Below are positions 17,477-25,388 of a stretch of 64,000 nucleotides of DNA, piece after piece; within the stretch, counting starts at the first letter, position 1; every line of letters begins with the position of its first letter. The stretch lies in the NCBI RefSeq assembly GCF_012396365.1, contig NZ_JAAXPG010000019.1, forward strand, positions 98,555 to 162,554. Reading direction: 5' to 3'. The notes under the pieces are model-generated. The model saw only the letters and a program-made list of their open reading frames with translations, did not search any database and was not told the origin of the DNA. A program made the position numbers and the translations under genes. The stretch comes from Nocardiopsis alborubida (GTDB taxonomy: Bacteria > Actinomycetota > Actinomycetes > Streptosporangiales > Streptosporangiaceae).

Positions 17477-18490
17477 ATGTCCAGCCTCAGCGAGTTCGCG
17501 GGTCTGCCCGTGGTCGAGTTCCCCGCCAGCGGCACGCGGGAGGAGCGGCTCGAACGTATCCGGGAGCGGGGCGGCGACCCGCACGACCCCGCCTCCACGG
17601 CCTGGCGGCTGCGGACCAGCGAGGACATCCGGAGAATCCCGGAGGACAAGGGTCCCGACTACCTGGCCCGGTTCCTGTCCGAGGTGGACGGCGAGCGGGT
17701 GAGGGCACTGGTCATCGGCGAATGGTCCTATGCCAGTGACGGAGGCCTGTACCAGGCCGCGGACCTGTTGGTCGAGCACGCCGACGCGCTGCCGAACCTG
17801 CGCTCGCTCTTCTTCGGTGACATCACCTTCGACGAGTGCGAGCTCTCCTGGATCTCCCAGCCCGACCTGGCACCGCTCGTGGCCGCCTTTCCCCGGTTGG
17901 AGGAACTGACCGTGAAGGGCGCCGACGGTATGGAGGGTCGGCTCGGGCTGCACGTGCCCTCGCACGAGGCGCTGCGTTCCCTCACCCTCCAGAGCGGTGG
18001 CCTGCCCGGCCGGGTCGTGCGCGAGGTGGCGTCCTCGGGGCTGCCCGCGCTGGAGCACCTCGAGCTGTGGCTGGGGATGGAGGAGTACGGCGGCAGCACC
18101 TCCCCGCAGGACCTGGCGCCGGTGCTCTCTGGGGAGGCGTTCCCCCGGTTGAAGTACCTGGGGGTGCGCAACGCGGAGAAGTGGGCCGAGTGGGTCCCGG
18201 TGCTGGCCGAGGCGCCCGTCGTCAGGCGCCTGGAGGTGCTCGACCTGTCCCTGGGCATCCTGACGGACCAGGGCGCCCAGGAGCTCGTCGACCGGGCCGA
18301 GGCCTTCTCCGGTCTGCGCAAGCTCGACCTGCACCACCACTTCATGAGCGAGGAGACGGTGGAGCGGGTGCGGGCAGCGTTCGCCGGTTCCGGGGTCGAA
18401 CTCGACCTGGACGTAGGGATGGACGCCGAGGACAGGGAGGAGTACGACGAGGACGAGGAGCCCTACTACTACACCGCGGTGTCCGAGTAG
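17477..18490 (+). CDS. STM4015-like leucine-rich protein, copy A
   Basis: 337 residues. Begins with the family signature SEFAGLPVVEFPA and continues as an LRR-like solenoid (about 60-310) built from repeats such as LPNLRSLFFGDI, FPRLEELTVKGADG, LPALEHLELWLGMEEYGG and FSGLRKLDLHHHF. A variable acidic linker and the tail YYYTAVSE close it. STM4015 family members are known in actinobacteria only as conserved leucine-rich proteins, often beside STM4011-4014; those partners are absent here. No catalytic motif is visible. The gene has its own upstream block and downstream hairpin, so it looks monocistronic. The ATG follows AGAAGAG at 17461-17467. Confidence 0.85.
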   Translation: MSSLSEFAGLPVVEFPASGTREERLERIRERGGDPHDPASTAWRLRTSEDIRRIPEDKGPDYLARFLSEVDGERVRALVIGEWSYASDGGLYQAADLLVEHADALPNLRSLFFGDITFDECELSWISQPDLAPLVAAFPRLEELTVKGADGMEGRLGLHVPSHEALRSLTLQSGGLPGRVVREVASSGLPALEHLELWLGMEEYGGSTSPQDLAPVLSGEAFPRLKYLGVRNAEKWAEWVPVLAEAPVVRRLEVLDLSLGILTDQGAQELVDRAEAFSGLRKLDLHHHFMSEETVERVRAAFAGSGVELDLDVGMDAEDREEYDEDEEPYYYTAVSE

Positions 18491-18502
18491 CCGGTCCGCT
18501 CA

Positions 18503-18539
18503 CGGCCGGGGCCTGGCTGACCAGCGGTGGCCCCGGCCG
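18503..18539 (+). terminator. Hairpin after STM4015-like copy A
   Basis: 11-bp perfect stem CGGCCGGGGCC (18503-18513) with GGCCCCGGCCG (18529-18539), 15-nt loop, 12 bp after the stop codon. Confidence 0.65.
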
Positions 18540-18580
18540 GATGCGGTTTCCGGCGCCCCGCCCGTCCTCCGCCCGTCCTC

Positions 18581-18610
18581 GTCTGTCATCCGAAACTGCT
18601 AGGCATGGGG
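18581..18610 (+). promoter_or_regulatory. Conserved 30-bp block before STM4015-like gene B
   Basis: Same block as at 17410; the downstream stretch ATTTCGCCCCCTGAA is also shared with copy A, so A and B have the most similar upstream regions. Confidence 0.6.
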
Positions 18611-18647
18611 AGCATTTCGCCCCCTGAAACCTGAGAAGAGAGTCCCC

Positions 18648-19655
18648 ATGCCCGACCTCAGCGAGTTCGCGGGTCTGCCCGTGGTCGAGTTCCCCGCCAG
18701 CGGCACGGAGGAGGAACGGCTGGAACGGATCCGCTGGCAGGGCGGGGATCCGCGCGACCCCGCCTCCACTGCCTGGCGGCTGCGGACCAGCGAGCACCTC
18801 CGGAGAACCCCCGGGGACGAAGGCCCCGAGTACTTCGCGCGCTTCCTGTCCACGGTGGACACCGAGCGGGTGAGCGCGCTGGTCCTCGGTGAGTGGGGTT
18901 ACGCCGCCGACGGACTGGACCAGGCCGCGGCTCTGCTGGCCGAGCACGCCGACGCGCTGCCGAACCTGCGCTCGGTCTTCGTCGGTGACATCTCCTTCGA
19001 CGAGTGCCAGCTCTCCTGGATCTCCCAGTCCGACCTGGCGCCGCTCGTGGCAGCCTTTCCCCGGTTGGAGGCGCTGGCCGTGAAGGGCGCCGACGGTGTG
19101 CAGGGCCAGCTCGGGCTGCACGTGCCCTCGCACGACTCCCTACGGTCCCTGACGTTGGAGACCGGGGGTTTGCCCGGCCGGGTCGTGCGCGAGGTGGCGT
19201 CCTCGGGCCTGCCCGCGCTGGAGCACCTGGAGCTGTGGCTGGGGGTGTGGGACTACGGCGGCGACACCTACCCGCAGGACCTGGCGCCGGTGCTCTCCGG
19301 CGAGGCGTTCCCCCGGCTGAGGTACCTGGGCGTGCGCAACGCCGAGGGGGCGGACGGGTGGATCGCGGCACTGGCCGAGGCGCCCGTCGTCAAGCACCTG
19401 GAGGTGTTCGACCTGTCGCTGGGGATCTTCACGGACCGGGGCGGCGAGGTGCTCGTGGACCGGGCCGAGGCCTTCTCCGGTCTGCGCAAGCTCGACCTGC
19501 ACCACCACTTCCTGAGTGAGGAGATGGAGGAGCGGGTGCGGGCCGCGTTCGCCGGGTCCGGGGTCGAGATCGATCTGTCCGACCGGCTGGAGCCCGACCA
19601 GGACGAGGATGAGGAAGAGGACGAGCTCTACTACTACACCGCGGTCTCCGAGTAA
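18648..19655 (+). CDS. STM4015-like leucine-rich protein, copy B
   Basis: 335 residues, the closest relative of copy A by eye: near-identical first 30 residues, the same repeat register and the same ending YYYTAVSE after a Glu/Asp-rich linker. Differences cluster on the variable side of the repeats (for example GVWDYGGDTYPQDL versus GMEEYGGSTSPQDL), as expected if the concave or loop face diversifies while the scaffold is kept. It has its own promoter block 38 bp upstream and a 15-bp hairpin downstream. It is probably the product of a recent tandem duplication. Confidence 0.85.
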   Translation: MPDLSEFAGLPVVEFPASGTEEERLERIRWQGGDPRDPASTAWRLRTSEHLRRTPGDEGPEYFARFLSTVDTERVSALVLGEWGYAADGLDQAAALLAEHADALPNLRSVFVGDISFDECQLSWISQSDLAPLVAAFPRLEALAVKGADGVQGQLGLHVPSHDSLRSLTLETGGLPGRVVREVASSGLPALEHLELWLGVWDYGGDTYPQDLAPVLSGEAFPRLRYLGVRNAEGADGWIAALAEAPVVKHLEVFDLSLGIFTDRGGEVLVDRAEAFSGLRKLDLHHHFLSEEMEERVRAAFAGSGVEIDLSDRLEPDQDEDEEEDELYYYTAVSE

Positions 19656-19660
19656 CCGGA

Positions 19661-19713
19661 CCGCTCACGGCCGGGGCCGGGCTGACAGCGGTGGCCAGCC
19701 CGGCCGTGAGCGG
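19661..19713 (+). terminator. Hairpin after STM4015-like copy B
   Basis: 15-bp perfect stem CCGCTCACGGCCGGG (19661-19675) with its complement at 19699-19713; loop 23 nt. Same family of hairpin as after copy A. Confidence 0.65.
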
Positions 19714-19747
19714 TTCCCGGAGCCCCGGCCGCTCTCCGCCCGTTTCC

Positions 19748-19777
19748 GTCTGCCGCCTGCGACTGCTAGGCATGGGG
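19748..19777 (+). promoter_or_regulatory. Conserved 30-bp block before STM4015-like gene C
   Basis: GTCTG...ACTGCTAGGCATGGGG in the same spacing as the other copies. The sequence between block and start codon differs, so the block itself is what has been kept. Confidence 0.6.
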
Positions 19778-19807
19778 GACATACCCACCCCTCCGAAGGG
19801 ATTTCCT

Positions 19808-20782
19808 ATGCCCGAACTCACCGAGTTCGCGGGTCTGTCCGTGGTTGAGTTTCCCGCCAGCGGCACGGAGGAGGAACGGACCGAGCAGATCCGTAGACAG
19901 GGCGGGGACCCGCACGACCCCGCCCCCACGGCCTGGCGCCTGCGGTACGACGGCGAGGTGATCGGGGAGTACGTCGCCCGTTTCCTGTCCCTGGTGGACG
20001 CAGAGCAGGTGCGGGCGCTGGTCATCGGCGACTGGGACGCGGCCGCCGGAGGCCCGGAGGAGTTCCTGCTGTCGCTGGCCGAGCACGCCGGGTCGCTGCC
20101 GAACCTGCGTTCGGTCTTCGTCGGCGACATCACCTCCGACGAGTGCGAGCTGTCCTGGATCAGCCAGGGCGACATGGCGCCGCTGCTGGCCGCCTTTCCC
20201 CTGCTGGAGGAGCTGACCACCAAGGGCGCCGACGGCGTGGACGGCTCCCTCCACCTGCACGTGCCCTCGCACGGGGCGCTGCGTTCGCTCACCCTCCGGA
20301 GCGGCGGCCTGCCCGGTTTCGTCGCCCGCGAGGTGGCCTCCTCGGGGCTGCCCGCGCTGGAGCACCTGGAGCTGTGGCTGGGGATGGAGGACTACGGCGG
20401 CGACACCACCCCGGCGGACCTGGGGCCGGTGCTCTCGGGCGAGGTGTTCCCCCGGCTGCGGTACCTGGGGGTGCGCAACGCCCAGAGGCTGGACGAGTGG
20501 ATCCCGGTACTGGCCGGGGCTCCCGTCGTCCGGCGTGTGGAGGTGCTCGACCTGTCCCTGGGCTGTCTCACCGACAGGGGCGGTCGGGTGCTCCTCGACC
20601 GCGCCGACGCCTTCGCCGGTCTGCGCGGGCTCGACCTGCACCACCACTACCTGAGCGAGGAGATGGAGGAGCGCTTGTACGACGAGTTCGACGGACTCGG
20701 GGTCGACGTCGACCTGTCCGACCGGCAGGAGCCGAAGGAGTACGCCGAGAGCCTCTGGTACTACACCGCGGCGGCCGAGTAG
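19808..20782 (+). CDS. STM4015-like leucine-rich protein, copy C
   Basis: 324 residues from the ATG at 19808, aligned with the conserved N-terminus PELTEFAGLSVVEFPA; upstream in-frame ATGs lie before the promoter block and are rejected. The N-terminal variable insert (about 35-50) is shorter than in A and B, and the repeat LRGLDLHHHYLSEEM is kept. The tail ends WYYTAAAE. More diverged than A/B and similar in places to copy D (TSDECELSWISQGDMAPLLAAF). Monocistronic, with a short hairpin after the stop. Confidence 0.85.
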   Translation: MPELTEFAGLSVVEFPASGTEEERTEQIRRQGGDPHDPAPTAWRLRYDGEVIGEYVARFLSLVDAEQVRALVIGDWDAAAGGPEEFLLSLAEHAGSLPNLRSVFVGDITSDECELSWISQGDMAPLLAAFPLLEELTTKGADGVDGSLHLHVPSHGALRSLTLRSGGLPGFVAREVASSGLPALEHLELWLGMEDYGGDTTPADLGPVLSGEVFPRLRYLGVRNAQRLDEWIPVLAGAPVVRRVEVLDLSLGCLTDRGGRVLLDRADAFAGLRGLDLHHHYLSEEMEERLYDEFDGLGVDVDLSDRQEPKEYAESLWYYTAAAE

Positions 20783-20803
20783 CCGGGCCGGCGAGCGGCC
20801 CGG
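20783..20803 (+). terminator. Hairpin after STM4015-like copy C
   Basis: CCGGGCCG (20783-20790), 5-nt loop, CGGCCCGG (20796-20803), immediately after the stop codon. Confidence 0.5.
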
Positions 20804-20932
20804 ACCGCGAGACCCCGGCCCGGCCGAGGTGGAGTAAGGGCTGTGCGTCATCGTCCGTCGCTGTGTGTACCCGCGGGCGGGTTGGGCAGTGGGATTCCGG
20901 CAGCGGAAAGACACGACACCGAGGAGGCTGTC

Positions 20933-21160
20933 ATGGCTGAGCCCGAGAGCCCGCTCAAGGACAAGAACTACAACCTGGTCTGGGCCGTCCACCAGTCGCT
21001 GGAGAACGTCTGGCGCCTGGAGGGCTACATCAAGGACGCCGAGAGACAGGGCGACGACGAGCTCGCCACGTGGTTCCGCCGAATCCAGGAGAACAACCAG
21101 AAGGCCGGCGACCAGGGCAAGAAGATGCTCGTCGAGCGCATCAAGAAGGAGAACGGCTGA
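20933..21160 (+). CDS. Small helical hypothetical protein (75 aa)
   Basis: ATG with GAGGAGG at 20921-20927 (5-nt spacing), an excellent ribosome site that decides the start. Two or three amphipathic helices rich in Lys, Glu and Gln (LENVWRLEGYIKDAER, ELATWFRRIQENNQKAG) and no cysteine or membrane segment. It looks like a small cytosolic helical bundle. No family recognised. It is a single gene ending before a strong terminator. Confidence 0.65.
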   Translation: MAEPESPLKDKNYNLVWAVHQSLENVWRLEGYIKDAERQGDDELATWFRRIQENNQKAGDQGKKMLVERIKKENG

Positions 21161-21227
21161 GGCACCGCGAAAGCGGATCCACCAGCCGAGGCGGTTGACT
21201 CCGCCCGTCTTCTGATCCCGGCACCGA

Positions 21228-21259
21228 AAGGCGCCCCCGGTCCCGACCGGGGGCGCCTT
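21228..21259 (+). terminator. Strong hairpin terminator
   Basis: 15-bp perfect stem AAGGCGCCCCCGGTC (21228-21242) with its complement at 21245-21259; very short loop. Ends the 75-residue gene. Confidence 0.75.
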
Positions 21260-21432
21260 CGCGCGTGCCGGGGCTCTGCGCTCCGTGCGCGGCGAGGCCT
21301 CCGCGTGCCGGTGGTGGGCGCGTGGCCGCTCCCGGCCACACCGTATGCCCACCTTGCCCTGGTTCGGTGTCCTCGTCTCGCGATAGGAACGAGCGAGACG
21401 GCTTCTGCGACCCCAGGGGGAGGGTGTTACCC

Positions 21433-21744
21433 GTGAACGACGAGCAGCACGAGGGCAGGACTCCCAAGGCGGGGGAGAGCACCACGGCTCACCGCTCCCG
21501 CTATGCGGAGATCAAGCGCCGTGAGCGTTTGGAAGGTGCGGCCAAGAGTGTGTGGCTGACCTATCAGCTCCTTCGGCACAGGGCCGAAAGAGGATCCACA
21601 GAGTACGAGGAGTTCGACCAGAAGCGCAGGCACTACGTGGAGGTCGAAAAGAGGGTCGGCTCTCTCACGAGAGAGGAGCAGGACCGCATCCTGGAGGAGT
21701 ACCCGCAGTTGGTTGCCCGGCTTGAAGAGGAGCACGGGCTTTGA
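21433..21744 (+). CDS. Putative antitoxin of zeta-toxin pair
   Basis: 103 residues from GTG at 21433 with GGGAGGG about 8 bp upstream. A longer in-frame extension to 21265 would be Arg/Pro-rich and cross the terminator region, so it is rejected. Mostly helical and highly charged (RYAEIKRRERLEGAAKSVW, LTREEQDRILEEYPQLV). Its stop overlaps the toxin start (TTGA), the usual coupling of an antitoxin gene placed first. It has no obvious similarity to classical epsilon antitoxin; the role is inferred from position and size. Confidence 0.65.
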   Translation: MNDEQHEGRTPKAGESTTAHRSRYAEIKRRERLEGAAKSVWLTYQLLRHRAERGSTEYEEFDQKRRHYVEVEKRVGSLTREEQDRILEEYPQLVARLEEEHGL

Positions 21745-22991
21745 CGGGTCGCTGGGAGATCTCTGCCGGGGAACGTGCGGATGTTGTCCGTGACAGGATC
21801 CAAGCCCTTACACCACACGAACTTCCGGAGCGGAGCCCAGGCCAGCGCCCGCGAGCGGTCATCATCGGTGGTCAGCCCGGTGCGGGCAAGAGTTCGGCGC
21901 AGAAGCTTGTCCGCGATGAGCTCGGAACGGGGGTCGCTCTCTATGACGGCGACGAATTCGCGGAGTCACATCCCAACTACAAGGAGATCGTCGCTCAGTA
22001 TCCCTTCGACGGGCACAACATAGCCGGGCAACACCTTCCCGACGACCTGTACCGGCGGTGCATGGACCATCTACGCGCCGGTGACACCAAGTACGACGTC
22101 GTCGCCAGCCATCCCCTCGGCAGGGCGGACTGGGCCGAAGGCTGGGTGAAGGGCTTCTCCGACGAGGGTTACCACGTCAGCGTGGCCTTCGTCGCCACCC
22201 ACGAGTCCAACAGCCTCCTCGGTATCGCCGACCGGTACCAGACGGCCCGCGACCAACACGGGGGCGGCCGTTGGCTTCCGGCCCAGGTCCACGACCGGTT
22301 CTACTCCGAGATCCCCGACGTCGCCCACCACCTGGAGTCCCGAGGCCTCGTCGACTCCATGTACGTCACCAACCGCGACGGCGACCTCCTCTACGAGAAC
22401 CACCGTGGTCCCGACGGAAACATGCGCCACCAGTTGGGCGCCCGCGACACCATCGTCCAGGAGCGCGCCCGGGAGCCGACGGGCGAGGAGATTCGCGGAT
22501 TCGGGGAGAGCACGGCCTACTTACGCGATCCGGAGCGGTTAGGGCCCGGTCAGAAGGCCGAACCCGTGCACCCCCTCGTCGCCGACACAGCGGCCGAGGC
22601 CGAGCGCCGCCACAGGGGGCACCGGCTGGAGAGCGCGGGCAGGGAAGGCCCTCCGGTGTCGGAGACCACCCTCCCCGAGGCGCTCCGGGAAGCCGCCAGA
22701 CGCGATGCCGAACGAGCCGACGACCCCGGGCGCGAGACTCCCACACGCCAGAACTCTCCGGTACAGTCCCCATCCCCGGCCCCACCTGCTCCAGAGTCCG
22801 CCCCGGAGCACGCCGACGACACCCCCCGTGCCGGTGCCGACGACCTCGACGCCAAACTCGAACGGATCCGCCGGGAACGACGCGCCCGTGAGCAAGCCCC
22901 GGATCCGGACGCCGTCACGGAGCGGGATGTCCGCCGCCGGAGGGAGACCAGCGACGATCTCGGCCGAGAGGTCCTGGAACCCGAGCGGTGA
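21741..22991 (+). CDS. Zeta-toxin family kinase with long disordered tail
   Basis: 416 residues from a TTG overlapping the upstream stop by 4 bp. The zeta-toxin fold occupies about 1-230: Walker A GGQPGAGKSS (43-52), then YDGDEFAESHPNY with the acidic catalytic/substrate residues, followed by a VASHPLGRADW helix. Zeta toxins phosphorylate UDP-N-acetylglucosamine and poison wall synthesis, or phosphorylate other UDP-sugars. The C-terminal 180 residues are Arg/Glu/Pro-rich and probably disordered, unusual beside the compact plasmid-encoded zeta toxins. It is coupled to a small putative antitoxin and followed by conjugation-like genes, as expected for an addiction module on a mobile element. Confidence 0.85.
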   Translation: MTGRWEISAGERADVVRDRIQALTPHELPERSPGQRPRAVIIGGQPGAGKSSAQKLVRDELGTGVALYDGDEFAESHPNYKEIVAQYPFDGHNIAGQHLPDDLYRRCMDHLRAGDTKYDVVASHPLGRADWAEGWVKGFSDEGYHVSVAFVATHESNSLLGIADRYQTARDQHGGGRWLPAQVHDRFYSEIPDVAHHLESRGLVDSMYVTNRDGDLLYENHRGPDGNMRHQLGARDTIVQERAREPTGEEIRGFGESTAYLRDPERLGPGQKAEPVHPLVADTAAEAERRHRGHRLESAGREGPPVSETTLPEALREAARRDAERADDPGRETPTRQNSPVQSPSPAPPAPESAPEHADDTPRAGADDLDAKLERIRRERRAREQAPDPDAVTERDVRRRRETSDDLGREVLEPER

Positions 22992-23020
22992 CCACGGCCC
23001 CCAGCAGGAGAAGCATCCTC

Positions 23021-23602
23021 ATGAACGACCCACACCCCCAGGGCCCCGAACCGCCCGAGCGGTCCGGACCGCCCGACCCCTCCACCCGGCTCGACCGGAT
23101 CGAGAACCAGGTGCACCAGCTCGCCGACGAGGTCCTCTCCCTCGTCTCCATCAGCGCACCCCCGGCCCCGGCGGGCACGGACCGGCCGGGGCAGCCCGCC
23201 GCCGCGTGGGTCGACATGGACGGACGTCAGGCCGCGTCCGCCCTGGGAAGCCTCCAGGAGTGGATCACCCGGGTCCTCGTCCACCACCCCCGCACCATGA
23301 CCCGCCTGCGGCCCTGCTGGTACCGTCACCCCGCCGTGGTCCAGATGCTGTTGGACCTCCACCGCGCCTGGGAACACGCCTACCGCGACAGGGCGGAGGA
23401 CCCCTACCTCGCCCTGGAGTGGTGGCAGCGCCACCTCCCCCGCCTGGACCAGGACATGTCCGCCGAACTAGGACACTGCACCAGCGTCCGGCACGACCCC
23501 GACCGGGTGCCTCCGCCGCTCGCCGCCCCCGGGGACGTTCGCGCCTACACGGCCTGGTGGGGCGGTGGACGCGCCCCCGGAGACGAACCCCCGGCGCCCT
23601 GA
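23021..23602 (+). CDS. DUF4913 family protein
   Basis: 193 residues. AGGAG at 23006-23010 supports the ATG at 23021; a GTG at 22988 overlapping the toxin stop is an alternative that would couple translation. A coiled-coil-like start (LDRIENQVHQLADEVLSL), a Pro/Ala linker, then the DUF4913 core (about 75-150) with LRPCWYRHPAVVQMLLDLHRAW and a Trp-rich helix. DUF4913 genes are recurrent cargo of actinobacterial conjugative plasmids and ICEs next to TraG-like genes, which fits here. Molecular function unknown. Confidence 0.75.
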   Translation: MNDPHPQGPEPPERSGPPDPSTRLDRIENQVHQLADEVLSLVSISAPPAPAGTDRPGQPAAAWVDMDGRQAASALGSLQEWITRVLVHHPRTMTRLRPCWYRHPAVVQMLLDLHRAWEHAYRDRAEDPYLALEWWQRHLPRLDQDMSAELGHCTSVRHDPDRVPPPLAAPGDVRAYTAWWGGGRAPGDEPPAP

Positions 23603-23751
23603 GGCGGCATTGCCAGTCCGCGCCGCACGGGCCCACCCACACCCGTTCCACATCCGCCCGACCCCCTGCACTCCGGCCCCCGCACGGCCCCGCCCGCTTC
23701 AGCCGCCACACCCCAGCCCCGTATCCGACCCCCGCGCACTGGAGAACCCTC

Positions 23752-25383
23752 ATGTACTGCGACCAGTGCGGCACCCGTCTGCCCGCCGTCGCCAACTCCT
23801 GTACCGCCTGCGGCGCGGCACCGCCTCCGTCCGCGCCGCGCACACGGAGCAGGTCGGCGTCGCGTCGCGCTGCGTCCCGCACCGTCGACGACGCCCCGGC
23901 CCCGCCCTGGTCGCTGACACGCTCCTCACCGGAGTCGCCGGGGGAGGGGGCGACACGGGAGCCCGGGGGCGACACCGGCGGCTACACGGGGCTCTCCCAC
24001 GTCGCTGAGTCCGGCCCTGATCCGGTTTCCCGCTCGGGTTCGTCCCACCGCGTCGACCCGGATTCCGGCCCCGCCCCGGAGCCGCCACGCCTTCGGCGCT
24101 CCACACCCGGCCCCGCGGGGCCTCGTCCGCGTACGGTCTCGGCACCCGAGGAGGGCCTGACCGGGCGGCCCCGGACTGAGCGGGCCCGGGCCGAACGAAC
24201 CGGGGACGGACGGTCCGCGACACTGCGCGACGCGCCCCGTCCTGCCGGGCGCGGACCGGCACGGCTGCGCGACAACGCGGCGGGCAACGCGGTCGCACTG
24301 CTCGCGGCCTGGTTCAACCTGCCCCTCGCCGTGTTCCTGACCGCTGTCGGCACGGTCTTCGGCGCGGTCGGCGGACTCGTCTCCGGTACGTTCGCCGGCG
24401 CCGGGGTGCTGCGCCAGCTCAACACGGTCTTCGCGTGGATCCTGCCGCTGCCCGTGAGCATGGACGACCTGCTGCCCACCGCGGCCGTCCAGATCGGCGG
24501 AACCGTCGGCGCGCTGCTCGGAGCGGTCAGCGGCGGCGCCACGATGGCCTTCCACGTCTTGGTCTCGCCGTGGCTCCTGCTGTGGGAGGCCGATCCCGCC
24601 TGGCCGTTCGCCCTCGCCGTCGGCCAGGTCGTCACCGCCCTGGCCGTCGCCTCCGCCTACGTCGCCTACTGCGGCGCCGCCGAACCCGCGAGGCTGCGCG
24701 TCTCCGGTGCCCGCCGCCCCAGCCGCCGCGAGGCCGAACTGCTGGAACCGGTGGTCGCCCGTGCGGCGGCCCGCATGGGCCTGGACCGTCCCCCCAAGCT
24801 CCTCGTCGACGACAGCCGTGAGCCCAACGCCTACGCGGGGATCCGGCACATCGTCGTCAACCGCGGCCTGCTCGACGTCCTGGGGCACGACGCCGACGCC
24901 GTCGCCGGGGTGATCGCCCACGAGGTCGCCCACCACAAGCACGGAGACGCCGTCAGCCTCGCATGGAACCGGGGCATCGCCTGGCCGGTCTTCCTCGTCC
25001 ACGAGCTCGCTCACCGGGCCCAGGTCTCCGCCGTGTACTGGACCTTCCTCCTCGCCCTGGTGCGCGTCCTGCTGTGGAGCGTGACCGTCACCGTTCGCCT
25101 CCTGGTCATGCCGGTCAACGCCCGGCACTGGAGGCGCGCCGAACTGCGCGCCGACGCCGAGGCGCGGGCCGCCGGGTACGGCCCGGGGCTGTACACCGCT
25201 CTGGCCAGGCTCGGCGAGGGCTTCGACGGGGCCCGTAGCGGCTGGGACGCGGCCGTCCTGGCCACCCACCCGCCTACCGAACTGCGTCTGGAACGCCTGG
25301 AGACACCGGGGGCGCACCATCCGCTCCACCGCACCGGGGCGCCGCTCACCAGCGGTCTCCGCTCCCAGCTGCTCAAGGACTGA
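23752..25383 (+). CDS. Zinc-ribbon M48 family membrane metalloprotease
   Basis: 543 residues from the ATG at 23752, chosen because it starts a clean zinc ribbon (YCDQCGTR...CTACG, residues 2-23). A long disordered Arg/Pro/Ser linker follows (25-170). Two to four membrane helices lie at about 180-305. The M48/HtpX-like catalytic domain has H390-E391-VA-H394 (HEVAHHKHGD) and a downstream ELRADAEA supplying the third ligand. M48 enzymes degrade membrane or envelope proteins. Fusion to a zinc ribbon and placement 5 bp before a TraG-like ATPase gene are unusual; it could process the conjugation machinery or supply the membrane part of it. Confidence 0.85.
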   Translation: MYCDQCGTRLPAVANSCTACGAAPPPSAPRTRSRSASRRAASRTVDDAPAPPWSLTRSSPESPGEGATREPGGDTGGYTGLSHVAESGPDPVSRSGSSHRVDPDSGPAPEPPRLRRSTPGPAGPRPRTVSAPEEGLTGRPRTERARAERTGDGRSATLRDAPRPAGRGPARLRDNAAGNAVALLAAWFNLPLAVFLTAVGTVFGAVGGLVSGTFAGAGVLRQLNTVFAWILPLPVSMDDLLPTAAVQIGGTVGALLGAVSGGATMAFHVLVSPWLLLWEADPAWPFALAVGQVVTALAVASAYVAYCGAAEPARLRVSGARRPSRREAELLEPVVARAAARMGLDRPPKLLVDDSREPNAYAGIRHIVVNRGLLDVLGHDADAVAGVIAHEVAHHKHGDAVSLAWNRGIAWPVFLVHELAHRAQVSAVYWTFLLALVRVLLWSVTVTVRLLVMPVNARHWRRAELRADAEARAAGYGPGLYTALARLGEGFDGARSGWDAAVLATHPPTELRLERLETPGAHHPLHRTGAPLTSGLRSQLLKD

Positions 25384-25388
25384 ACTCC

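Noticed and set aside
19766..21352. 528-codon minus-strand frame over STM4015-like copy C and the 75-residue gene
   Set aside because: Crosses two real genes and a terminator; no ribosome site or recognisable domain.
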